Assembly: GCF_013328345.1 (NCBI RefSeq)
Contig: NZ_JABULX010000019.1
Span: 1 to 64,000, forward strand
Length of the DNA stretch: 64,000 nucleotides
Direction: 5' to 3'
DNA from: Marinifaba aquimaris
GTDB taxonomy: Bacteria; Pseudomonadota; Gammaproteobacteria; Enterobacterales; Alteromonadaceae
Within the stretch, counting starts at the first letter, position 1, and each line of letters opens with the position of its first letter. The position numbers and the translations under genes are program-made. Positions 8,701 through 16,462 of this stretch are shown here, piece by piece. Under the pieces are notes generated by a model that did not search any database, was not told where the DNA came from, and saw only the letters and a program-made list of their open reading frames with translations.

Positions 8701-9646
8701 GAAAGTGAGGTTGAATTTGCTCATAAAGCGCCAACTTTTCTGAGTCCTGCTCTGCACTGTTCAATGCTTGTTTCGCTTGGTTAAAAGCGTCTTGTAACTC
8801 AGTTAACTGTGCTTGCTCTTGTACTGATTGGTTATAACTGTGTTGCCAAGTTTTTAATTCACCCAGCACCTGTTCAATAGCCAGTTTTGCTTGTTTAGTC
8901 TCACCAAAGCGATTGGTTAACTCTGTTAAATGTTCTTTATCAAGTAAATCGTCATTTTTTAATTGAGACGTTAATTGAGCAATATTTTGCTCAATTTCTC
9001 GTGCTTTAGTGTGCGCCTGTTTAGATATATCTGAATAGATTTCGGTACCCGTCATCCTTTCTAATAGATCTGAGCGCTGTTTACTATCTGCTTTTAGAAA
9101 CGCTGCAAAATCACCTTGGGCAAGTAAAACAGCACGTCTAAACTGCTCATAATTTAAACCAATCAACTCAACAATTTTTTCCTGCGTTTCGCGTTTTTTG
9201 CCACTAAAAAGCGAATTGTCATCAAACGGTGAACCCGATAAACAAGACAAAGTAATTTGAGGCTCTAACAATCGTCCGGTCTGACTATTTCTAGCTCTTC
9301 GAATTGACCAATTAACCAGGTAAGTCAGACCATCACAACCGATAAACTCAACTTCAGCAAAGGCTGAGATTGCACCTCGCGTTACGATGTTTCTGATATC
9401 GTTGGTTTTTAATGCATCTTGAGTCCCTTCAGATAGTGTCGCGGCAAGTGTTTTCGCTTTATTTACACGTGGGATATTGTCAAAAAGAGCCAAACAGAGT
9501 GTATCTAATATGCTGGATTTACCTGCGCCAGTAGGCCCAGAGATAGCAAACAGCCCAGATTGGGCCAAGATCCCTTCATCGAGCTCAATTTCAAATTTAT
9601 CAGCTAGGCTGGCAATATTTTCACCGCGGATGGTCAAAATTTTCAT
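5786..9646 (-). CDS. sbcC: Exonuclease SbcC, ATPase and coiled-coil subunit of SbcCD
   Basis: Rad50-like subunit of the SbcCD nuclease, which opens hairpins and protein-blocked DNA ends. The N-terminal half-ATPase has the Walker A motif GPTGAGKSS at residues 37-45 and a Q-loop in LLAQGDFAAFLKA. A very long Gln- and Glu-rich coiled coil fills about 170-1090. It is broken near residue 625 by the zinc-hook CPLCGSTAHPY, whose CxxC dimerises the arms. The C-terminal half-ATPase has the signature SLSGGETFLVSLALALSLS and Walker B SLFIDEGFGTLD. At 1286 residues it is about 240 longer than E. coli SbcC (1048), the excess lying in the coiled coil. The start directly follows the sbcD stop (TAA then ATG), so the two are coupled. 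Confidence 0.95.
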   Translation of the reverse strand: MKILTIRGENIASLADKFEIELDEGILAQSGLFAISGPTGAGKSSILDTLCLALFDNIPRVNKAKTLAATLSEGTQDALKTNDIRNIVTRGAISAFAEVEFIGCDGLTYLVNWSIRRARNSQTGRLLEPQITLSCLSGSPFDDNSLFSGKKRETQEKIVELIGLNYEQFRRAVLLAQGDFAAFLKADSKQRSDLLERMTGTEIYSDISKQAHTKAREIEQNIAQLTSQLKNDDLLDKEHLTELTNRFGETKQAKLAIEQVLGELKTWQHSYNQSVQEQAQLTELQDAFNQAKQALNSAEQDSEKLALYEQIQPHFHLIAQLEQNRTLLAKQTSESQSAHDKIKKCEVELSALAKTIQQEQQQQSQLTQVFAQAQPEIEQARQLDIEIEHLTEQQQTLQDQAEQEKTQLIEQETKLAQFNADKKALTDTLAQNQHWLEQRAGYQVLVLQYETLISAAKQYAALWLELNHTEKETERLTQLKAEQKHQNTQVKKQVEDLAQQQALMQSQYEQASSQYLEYCQQNGLDSASIEQMLESHSQQLNLLAELGRSQKSIEQIEGKVTAAKSELSQLKVALENQQQEKLTLEAEQQKQSAVVDAHLNAKNTASQVLDLTVLRDALKPDEACPLCGSTAHPYKDDAPSQKIVSELEQQYQHALALLETKTLAAQQSSQAYIQLETQINSQQQKYVDLQSDLQQASYDKEDIFSKGQIAIEVDEQSRLIWQNSQADELRAIYKQLQAQVNQLNEHKQQLNLLQEQQQLAQSNIADIQNKQISLQNQWQQRQAEFAQLDKNLDISAENVSNLNRQIAHLAEQVKVLPQSEAFLAHQLSSGAENDYFNWLEAEIGQYKQLSTLVETQRQEHEKLNLMCLEQEGAIKHFTAAHQQNIHQLSQFTQKLSDLTASRIKLLSGRMVNEFITKEQEKIDNIQSRCEQLIEQHQQLSQQLGNMEGQKQQIDEQLQQLNLTINSQRVNWQQVLSAIEVTEDIAIELVNLPKDWSVSIKEKLKVLSTEVQTADTKVSSVKQRLTSLNNQLMTDAGHLVQATEIKLGKANGLSFDVNQAENTQDAALSINAFNTQLNSRLAEVEQQVIDIEVKLKHDEKLRKEQESLTEQIASAQEKGAVFLQLKDLIGSADGHKFRSIAQHFTLQHLVAIANVHLRDLVPRYQLQVVPNANMELQVCDSDLADAVRNVESLSGGETFLVSLALALSLSSLSSNRVIVDSLFIDEGFGTLDPASLDMVIACLDSLQAQGKQIGVITHVQSMVERIGVQIKVTPKGGGHSSLNVINM

Positions 9647-10891
9647 TTAAGACTCGCTTTTTGACGCATCAACAATCTGATGGAAAGCACTGATAAGTTC
9701 CTGCTCAGGCATCTGTTGATAGGTTTGTTGGTAATATTGACTAAATACATTCTCAGGCGTCATGTCATCTAATTTTTCACTGACAACAACCGACTTTTGA
9801 TTTGCTTTTTTCTCAGGGTAACTGGCTGCAATTCGGGTGATGACTAAATTTTTCCCTTCAATCGCTTGCTGTACTTGCTCTTTTAGCAAAGGTTCCGGTT
9901 TATCAAGTAACACATTAACTTGTACAAAAGGAGCAGGAATCTCTCGATCAATTTCTAACGCTGCTAATTGAGCAAGTACATCAGTCAAAGGCTTGGGTTT
10001 AACCGGAATCATCAGCATATCCCGTTTCCTCGGTATCAATACTCTTTGAGTATTTATCTCAAAGCCTTGGTCGGTAGACTTAATATCAACCAAACGGATT
10101 TGATGCGGGTAATTGTGCTCAGACATAGATAAAGGAATGGGTGAGCCACAATATCGAATACAATCATTCTCTGCCACTTTTTGTGCAAGGTGAAGATGAC
10201 CTAGCGCACTGTAATCAAAGTGCTGTTCGAACACGCCTGCTGGTATAGCATGTTGGTTGCCACCTAAAACCTTTCTTTCGCTCAAAGGTGATAACTCCCC
10301 CCCAACTAAATAGGCATGAGCCATCGCAATAATAGGTACGTGCAACTGCTGAGTATCCAAAAACGTTTGACATTGTTGGTGAGCTTGTTGATAAACCGCC
10401 GCAAAGCCTTGCTCCAAAGATGTATCTTTACCTTCACTTTGTAATAAATCGCAGCTTCGTAAAAAAGGAATTGCAGCCACCATCGCTTGGACATTTTTCT
10501 CTTTGTCATAAAGTGGAATAATGTGCTTGCTGTCAATCATGCCATCAGGTGTTTTTTGCAAATGACCAATTAAATGAACATCAAACTCTTGCAATAAAGG
10601 ATGGGGGGCATTGATTCGCGTTGGCGAGTCATGGTTTCCACCGGTCAGGACAATATTAATATCGGGGAATTGTCGACGCAGCTTGGCTAAGAACTGATAA
10701 AGCTGCTGCCATGCTTTGGCTGGCGGATTGGCTGAGTCAAATAAATCGCCTGCAACTAATAATGCATCGACTTGATACTCGGCTATGCTTTCTAGTAACC
10801 AAGTGAAAAAAGCTTGGTGTTCTTGTTCACGGGAAAAGCCATGCAATGAATGGCCTAAGTGCCAATCAGATGTGTGTAAAATACGAAACAT
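9647..10891 (-). CDS. sbcD: Exonuclease SbcD, nuclease subunit of SbcCD
   Basis: Mre11-like calcineurin-type phosphoesterase, the manganese-dependent nuclease partner of SbcC. The metal-site motifs occur in order: TSDWHLGHSL (residues 8-17), AGDLFDSANPP, TGGNHDSPTRI, AMAHAYLVGGELSPLSERKV and SALGHLHLAQ. The C-terminal part (about 290-414) is the capping and SbcC-docking region, with DDMTPENVFSQYYQQTY near the end. Length 414 compares with 400 in E. coli. First gene of the sbcD-sbcC pair. Confidence 0.96.
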   Translation of the reverse strand: MFRILHTSDWHLGHSLHGFSREQEHQAFFTWLLESIAEYQVDALLVAGDLFDSANPPAKAWQQLYQFLAKLRRQFPDINIVLTGGNHDSPTRINAPHPLLQEFDVHLIGHLQKTPDGMIDSKHIIPLYDKEKNVQAMVAAIPFLRSCDLLQSEGKDTSLEQGFAAVYQQAHQQCQTFLDTQQLHVPIIAMAHAYLVGGELSPLSERKVLGGNQHAIPAGVFEQHFDYSALGHLHLAQKVAENDCIRYCGSPIPLSMSEHNYPHQIRLVDIKSTDQGFEINTQRVLIPRKRDMLMIPVKPKPLTDVLAQLAALEIDREIPAPFVQVNVLLDKPEPLLKEQVQQAIEGKNLVITRIAASYPEKKANQKSVVVSEKLDDMTPENVFSQYYQQTYQQMPEQELISAFHQIVDASKSES

Positions 10892-10999
10892 AAGAACCGT
10901 GAAATATCACAATTATTTACAACTTAAGCGTGTAAATGAGTGAAAAATTAGTTATAAATCAATTAATAAAAAGTTAAGCAGCATAAACGAAAAGCCTAA

Positions 11000-12751
11000 A
11001 TGAAAACAACAAGCTTATCTCGCAAGCTACTTTCGCAAGTTTTATCGGTGTACTTTGTATTAACGGTCATGGTGACCTTAATTCAGATCGCCGCTGAATA
11101 TGTTAATGCTAAGGAACACATTGCAGGTGAATTGAAAACCTTGCAAAAAACCTTTAGTGGTAGTTTAACCCGTGCCATATGGGAATTAAACACCCAACAA
11201 GCAGTAACTATTGCCGAAGGTTTATTAGCAATTCCCATGATTGAAGGCTTAGTCGTTCGTGATGAAAACGGTCAAATTATCACGGAGATGGGCCGCCAAA
11301 TTGAATCGGGCGACATCGATATCCAATATGGCACCGAAGGCGCGACACTTGAAGAAAACCAATCCGGTTTATTTGGTTATACCTTCCCGCTTATCTTTGA
11401 ATTTTCTGGTCGTGCGACTCAAGTCGGTGATGTAACACTGATTTCCTCTCGCGATGTCATTATCTCCCGTATCGAGGTTGGTCTTTACTTCCTTGTTGGT
11501 AATGCCTTTTTAAAAACCACGGTTCTAATACTCTTGTTCCTAGGCTCGTTTAAACGCTTGTTGAGCGAACCGCTAACCGATGTTACTGAGCAAATTGATG
11601 CCTTTGACATGGAAAGGCTGCAACAATCTAAAATCGATTACCCATTTGAAGAAGGTAATGAATTAAAAGTTTTAACGGATGCATACAACAAGTTGATTGA
11701 TGAGTTGGATGTGTACAATCAAAAGTTAGAAACGGCGCAGCGCGATCTTATTGAAGCCAATAACAAGCTTGATGAACACAACTTAATGCTGGAACAAGAG
11801 GTTGCGAAAAAGACCTCTACCTTGAGCCATGCCATGCTTGACCTTGAATCACAAAAGCAAGAGCTTGAACGCGGCCGAAATGAATTACGAGATGAAATTG
11901 ATATTCGCCGTCGTGCCGAAGATCAACTTATGAGTAAACACAAAGAGCTTGAGCGTTCTTTACGCGAGTTAAAACAAGCTCAAAGCCAACTGGTTGAGTC
12001 AGAAAAAATGGCTTCACTTGGAGGTTTAGTTGCAGGTATCGCGCATGATGTGAATACACCAGTAGGTGTATCGGTAACAGCCAGTTCATTTTTAAATGAT
12101 CAACTAGAATCACTTAAAACTAAGTTTGAAGATAAAACTCTTACGCCTAAACATATGGAGAAATTCATTGCGGACGCAGGTGAGAGCCTAGGCTTGGTTT
12201 CAAGTAATTTAAAACGCGCTTCAGATTTAATGAATAGCTTTAAACAAGTTGCGGTGGATCAAACGAGTGACGCAATCCGTACCATCGAACTTAAGAGCTA
12301 TATTCAAGATGTGATCAAGTCGTTACAACCTAGATTGAAAAAGACATCGCACGATATCAACTTAACCTGCCCTGCTGATATTAATATGCGCTGCCCTGCT
12401 GGTGCTATATCACAAATATTTACTAACTTGATCATGAATTCAGTGATCCATGGTTTTGAAGAAATTGATAAAGGGCAAATTGATATCACCGTCAATCAAG
12501 TTGATGAAGAACACATTTCTATTCTTTACAAAGACAATGGTAAAGGTGTAAGTGCTGATGTCTTAAGCCAGCTATTTGATCCCTTCTTTACAACTAAACG
12601 TGAGAATGGCGGCAGCGGCTTAGGTACACACATTACTTACAACCTAGTAAGGCAAACACTCGGCGGTGAAATAAACGCTGAAAGTGAACTTGGAAAAGGC
12701 CTTAGCTTTGTTATTGATATCCCCATTAACACGCAAGTAAACCCTATTTAA
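11000..12751 (+). CDS. Membrane-bound sensor histidine kinase, ligand unknown
   Basis: Hybrid-free histidine kinase of 583 residues. A transmembrane segment at about 12-30, a periplasmic sensor of roughly 130 residues, and a second transmembrane segment near 168-188 are followed by a HAMP-like region and a long coiled coil (about 230-340). The H-box is GGLVAGIAHDVNTPVGV with the phosphoacceptor His349. The HDVNTP form belongs to the HPK4-type kinases that often have no cognate regulator next door. ATP-binding motifs are NLIMNSVIHGFEE, DNGKGV, FDPFFTTKRENGGSGLGTHI. No response regulator adjoins it; pstS lies 190 bases downstream after a strong terminator, so they are separate transcription units. 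The signal sensed is not evident. Confidence 0.85.
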   Translation: MKTTSLSRKLLSQVLSVYFVLTVMVTLIQIAAEYVNAKEHIAGELKTLQKTFSGSLTRAIWELNTQQAVTIAEGLLAIPMIEGLVVRDENGQIITEMGRQIESGDIDIQYGTEGATLEENQSGLFGYTFPLIFEFSGRATQVGDVTLISSRDVIISRIEVGLYFLVGNAFLKTTVLILLFLGSFKRLLSEPLTDVTEQIDAFDMERLQQSKIDYPFEEGNELKVLTDAYNKLIDELDVYNQKLETAQRDLIEANNKLDEHNLMLEQEVAKKTSTLSHAMLDLESQKQELERGRNELRDEIDIRRRAEDQLMSKHKELERSLRELKQAQSQLVESEKMASLGGLVAGIAHDVNTPVGVSVTASSFLNDQLESLKTKFEDKTLTPKHMEKFIADAGESLGLVSSNLKRASDLMNSFKQVAVDQTSDAIRTIELKSYIQDVIKSLQPRLKKTSHDINLTCPADINMRCPAGAISQIFTNLIMNSVIHGFEEIDKGQIDITVNQVDEEHISILYKDNGKGVSADVLSQLFDPFFTTKRENGGSGLGTHITYNLVRQTLGGEINAESELGKGLSFVIDIPINTQVNPI

Positions 12752-12752
12752 G

Positions 12753-12779
12753 AAAAGCGGCGATAAGCCGCTTTTTTTA
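12753..12779 (+). terminator. Rho-independent terminator of the histidine kinase gene
   Basis: Stem AAAGCGGC / GCCGCTTT with a 5-base loop and a T7 run, immediately after the stop codon. Confidence 0.9.
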
Positions 12780-12854
12780 TTTCTGTCATCTTACTCCACT
12801 AATATAGCTGCTATCAGTCGAGAAATATTGCTTATTTGCTACACTTTTTTTTCA

Positions 12855-12887
12855 ATGTCACATTAATGAAACAAAACCGACATAGAC
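12855..12887 (+). promoter_or_regulatory. Candidate PhoB box upstream of the pstS-like gene
   Basis: Three direct repeats in 11-bp register: ATGTCACATTA (12855), then a TGAAAC core at 12867 and CGACAT at 12878. PhoB boxes are 11-bp direct repeats with TGTCA cores followed by an A/T spacer. The array lies about 50 bases before the start codon, a position compatible with activation. Confidence 0.5.
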
Positions 12888-12938
12888 TGAGCAGCATAAA
12901 CTAATACGGAATGACATTTGTCTCTCGGAGTAACAATA

Positions 12939-13907
12939 ATGAAATTAAAATCTTTAGTACGTTCATTAGGCTTCACAGCCTTAACGCTTGTTTCAGCTCA
13001 AGCTCTAGCACTTAGCGATGACTTACCAGAGTACCAAAAAACAAGTGGTATCTCAGGTAAACTTTCTTCAGTAGGTTCTGACACTTTAGCAAACATGATG
13101 ACTTTCTGGGCTGAAGAATATAAGCGTACTTACCCTAATGTTACAATTCAGGTTCAAGCAGCGGGTTCTTCAACTGCTCCACCAGCATTAACAGAAGGTA
13201 CAGCGCAATTCGGTCCAATGAGCCGTAAAATGAAGTCTAAAGAAAAAGAAGCATTCGAAGAGCGCTTTGGTTACAAGCCAACTCCTGTTCGTGTTGCAAT
13301 TGATGCTTTAGCAGTATTCGCTCACAAAGATAACCCAATCCAAGGTTTAACAATCAAGCAATTAGACGCTATCTTCTCAACTACACGTAAATGTGGTGCT
13401 GATGCTGATATTACTCGTTGGGGTGATTTAGGTTTAACAGGTGACTGGACACGTAAAGATATCCAGTTATTTGGTCGTAACTCAGTATCAGGTACGTACG
13501 GTTACTTCAAAAAGAAAGGCCTTTGTAAAGGTGACTTCAAGAGCAACGTAAACGAGCAACCAGGTTCTGCATCGGTTGTACAGTCAATTTCTTCTTCTTT
13601 AAACGCTATTGGTTACTCAGGTATCGGTTATTTAACTTCTGGTGTTAAAACCGTTCCTCTAGCTAAAAAAGGTACTAACTACATCGACGCAACAACTGAA
13701 AACGCAGTTGCAGGTAACTACCCGCTTTCTCGTTTCTTATACGTTTATGTTAACAAGCACCCTAACAAGCCTTTAGACCCATTAACGGCTGAATTCTTAA
13801 AGATGGTATTATCTAAAACAGGTCAATACATCGTTGAGAAAGATGGTTATATCCCAATCCCAGGTAAAGTTGCTGAAAAAGAACTTAAAAAGCTTGGTTT
13901 AAAATAA
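12939..13907 (+). CDS. PstS-family phosphate-binding protein
   Basis: Periplasmic substrate-binding protein for phosphate ABC uptake. The start is the ATG at 12939 with CGGAG nine bases upstream, giving the signal peptide [24 protein letters not shown]. The mature part follows the PBP-like phosphate fold: [41 protein letters not shown] (the phosphate-coordinating Ser/Thr loop), and [13 protein letters not shown] with the Arg and Ser that contact phosphate. There is no lipobox cysteine. No pstCAB genes follow, since a terminator comes next, so the permease is either elsewhere or this protein acts as an additional scavenger. The gene uses optimal codons, suggesting high expression. Closest role: phosphate capture under PhoB control. 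Confidence 0.88.
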   Translation: MKLKSLVRSLGFTALTLVSAQALALSDDLPEYQKTSGISGKLSSVGSDTLANMMTFWAEEYKRTYPNVTIQVQAAGSSTAPPALTEGTAQFGPMSRKMKSKEKEAFEERFGYKPTPVRVAIDALAVFAHKDNPIQGLTIKQLDAIFSTTRKCGADADITRWGDLGLTGDWTRKDIQLFGRNSVSGTYGYFKKKGLCKGDFKSNVNEQPGSASVVQSISSSLNAIGYSGIGYLTSGVKTVPLAKKGTNYIDATTENAVAGNYPLSRFLYVYVNKHPNKPLDPLTAEFLKMVLSKTGQYIVEKDGYIPIPGKVAEKELKKLGLK

Positions 13908-13924
13908 CCTAACGTTTCAAATAT

Positions 13925-13953
13925 AAAAAAACCGCCTTTAGGCGGTTTTTTTA
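13925..13953 (+). terminator. Rho-independent terminator of the pstS-like gene
   Basis: Stem AAACCGCC / GGCGGTTT with T7 tail, about 20 bases after the stop codon. The 210 bases between it and the convergent symporter gene show no recognisable gene; a GCTAAG...CTTAGC hairpin at about 14133-14153 may terminate the opposite strand. Confidence 0.9.
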
Positions 13954-14165
13954 TGTCTGATGTAAAGTGCAGAGTCAGTCATAACCATTAAAAGCGATAG
14001 CGACTTTACTAAGTAAAAATGTACTTACACTTTTATGAAACTAGCCCAATAACTCCCTTCATATTGTTTTGCACTTTATAAAAGCACAAGTACACAACTA
14101 AATTAACCAGGTTGCGCTCTAATCGTTTTAGCTGTAGCTAAGGTGTTATCACTTAGCCTTAAGTC

Positions 14166-16415
14166 TTACTCAACCCAGCCTAAAACGTCTTTGATAATCG
14201 ACCATCTTGGTGTTTTTGGCACAGCATTTTCACCTAATATCCAGTAATTGTAGTGCTTATCAAGCTCACCCGATGATTTTTGCAACGCAAGCCATGCATT
14301 CATAAAATTGAGCAGTTCATAGTTGTGTTTTGCCACGGCATAAGCCGAAGGGTAAGATTTTAACTCTTTGCTGTTAAATAGGGTTGTATACTCTGGATGC
14401 AGCATACTCCATGCTTTACCAGCCTCAAGACTGATCAACAAGCCATCCCACTTATCCGTTTTATCAGTAAAAAATTGATTATCAGAATCAATGACTTCAA
14501 ATTTCAAATTGGGATAACGTTGTTTGAGCTCTCGCTGAATTTCGTATTCACCTACCGTTGCAATGCGAATAACATCTTGTTTTTGAATAACTTCTCGTGA
14601 TTCAAACTCGTCTACTCGATGGTCTTTAACGACAAGAGAGTAATGCAAATTGAGTACGGGATTGGTAAATGCATAATGTTGAATGCGCTCAGATGTCATT
14701 TGCAAGCCAGAAATAGCAATGTCGACTTTACCTTGATTCATTGCCTTCTCGACATCGATATTCATAAATGGAATGAATTCTAGGCTCACTTCTAACTCTT
14801 GAGCCAAGCGGTTGACCAAGTCAATATCAAACCCGACCAACTCTTGTTTGGCGTTAAAGTATGAAAATGGTACTTGTGTTGGGTTGTAGCCAATGCGAAG
14901 TACTTTACTTGTTTTAATATCGGCTAAACTTCTTGGCTTGTCCTTTTCCGTTACCTGATCTGTTGGCACAGGTAACCAGTTATATTTAGAGACAATTTCA
15001 GGCAATACCTGAGAGCTTTTCATATTGGCGACAACCGAATCCATTTTGTATTCAGTGTTAACAATGCCAGATAAAAAGATCGCACTGACCCCAATGCTAG
15101 CACCAAATACAATAGGTGTAAGCACGCTGTAAAAAATCAGCTTAGCTTTAGATATTTTGGCAATACCAGCCAACATTGCGACCCCACCTACTGCGAGAAT
15201 AAAAATATTCATTGCCGCTAATAACGAGGTAAAACGAGAAGTAAATAAACTCGATACAACATAAAGTTGAAATAAATCAGTTGGTAGCTCTAAGTCATCA
15301 AGTAGCATAGGAATGGTTAAATAAACACTGCCAAATAAACTGATCAAACCATTAAAAGCCATGGGAAGATACGTAATTAAATCAACGTCTTGACCACTAA
15401 ACCATGCTGCAAATAAAACAAAAACAACGGTTAATAACTTGCCTAAATTAGGAAAGCTAAATACCACGGGAATAATGATATTGGCATAGTTATCAGTATC
15501 CTTACTGGCAATATCGTACTTCGCATAAAGCTCTTTTGTTCTTTCGATTAAAATAGGCAAAATGATAAAAATATTACCCGCGGCAAAGGCCGTTATCATG
15601 GCATCTTTTGCGATCCCAACAATATCTTGGTACTTGAATGGCGTAATAATGGCCACAACTGCTGGTAACACAAAGAAGGTAAGAATAATCGTCATTACGA
15701 TATGACCGATAAAATACACTTGCAGTCGCTGAAACTCAGCTAACTCCATCGTTCCTGCGGTTGCCGCAGTCATGGCAAAGATACCTAGCGGCATCAATTT
15801 AACAATAGCTGCAGTAACCTTGTTAAAAGCACTGCCCAACAAATCAAGTGGTGTTAATAATGACTCTTTATTATCAATGGAAATCAGCGCAATACCGGTG
15901 GCAACACAGAAAACGACAATAGCGGGTATGTAAGAATTAGACAGCGAGTAAAAGGGGTTAGCAGGAATATATAAGTCGAGTAAATTTACTTTTTGTGGGT
16001 CTTCAAGCACTGTTAAACTGAAAAAGGCACCGGCTTGCCATTCGGGGAAAGTAAATTTAATCGTGTAAATAGCGAGTAAACCTAAGCCCCAAATGATCAG
16101 CATTAGCTTACCGACATTAGCCCCTAGCGACTTTGCTTGTTCAAAAGACAAACGCCCAAGGCTTGTTATTAACGAGACGATAATAAAGGGGATTATCGTC
16201 ATTTGCAGCAACTTGATAAACGCATCGCCAATAACCCCCATCCACGCGACCGTTTCACCGAAAAACAAACCCGCTACGATCCCTAAACCAAAAGCAATCA
16301 GTACTATGCTCGACATACTGAGCTTTTTCTTTTCTTTTACACTGTTATTATCCGGTTGATTGTCTTCTGTTTCTGCTGCACTTTTTTGTGCCGCATCTTG
16401 GGTTGTTTCAGCCAT
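14166..16415 (-). CDS. DAACS-family symporter fused to a periplasmic amino-acid-binding (SBP_bac_3) domain
   Basis: A 749-residue inner-membrane fusion. Residues 1-30 are a charged cytoplasmic tail. About 33-455 follow the glutamate/dicarboxylate:cation symporter fold: TIIPFIIVSLITSLGR near 70-86 matches the TM2-3 region of GltP-type carriers. Residues about 505-735 form a type 3 extracellular solute-binding domain (KVLRIGYNPTQVPFSYFN, LVGFDIDLVNRLAQELEV, KVDIAISGLQMTSERIQHYAFTNP). The HP1 serine motif reads AAGNIFIIL, and the TM7 NMDGT motif reads SFPNLGK. Substrate and ion sites are thus changed, so transport of glutamate or C4-dicarboxylates cannot be assumed. Topology places the binding domain in the periplasm, where it could feed or gate the carrier. 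Monocistronic by spacing. No experimental function is known to me. Confidence 0.85.
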   Translation of the reverse strand: MAETTQDAAQKSAAETEDNQPDNNSVKEKKKLSMSSIVLIAFGLGIVAGLFFGETVAWMGVIGDAFIKLLQMTIIPFIIVSLITSLGRLSFEQAKSLGANVGKLMLIIWGLGLLAIYTIKFTFPEWQAGAFFSLTVLEDPQKVNLLDLYIPANPFYSLSNSYIPAIVVFCVATGIALISIDNKESLLTPLDLLGSAFNKVTAAIVKLMPLGIFAMTAATAGTMELAEFQRLQVYFIGHIVMTIILTFFVLPAVVAIITPFKYQDIVGIAKDAMITAFAAGNIFIILPILIERTKELYAKYDIASKDTDNYANIIIPVVFSFPNLGKLLTVVFVLFAAWFSGQDVDLITYLPMAFNGLISLFGSVYLTIPMLLDDLELPTDLFQLYVVSSLFTSRFTSLLAAMNIFILAVGGVAMLAGIAKISKAKLIFYSVLTPIVFGASIGVSAIFLSGIVNTEYKMDSVVANMKSSQVLPEIVSKYNWLPVPTDQVTEKDKPRSLADIKTSKVLRIGYNPTQVPFSYFNAKQELVGFDIDLVNRLAQELEVSLEFIPFMNIDVEKAMNQGKVDIAISGLQMTSERIQHYAFTNPVLNLHYSLVVKDHRVDEFESREVIQKQDVIRIATVGEYEIQRELKQRYPNLKFEVIDSDNQFFTDKTDKWDGLLISLEAGKAWSMLHPEYTTLFNSKELKSYPSAYAVAKHNYELLNFMNAWLALQKSSGELDKHYNYWILGENAVPKTPRWSIIKDVLGWVE

Positions 16416-16462
16416 ATTCGATTATCTTTTTATTATTGAAATGTTATGTGCATTACCTAAGT

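Noticed and set aside
10306-10536. Alternative minus-strand open frame inside sbcD
   Set aside because: Out-of-frame shadow; the sbcD frame has all nuclease motifs.
13954-14165. Gap after pstS considered for a small RNA or small gene
   Set aside because: No open frame with a ribosome site and no strong RNA structure other than one short hairpin.
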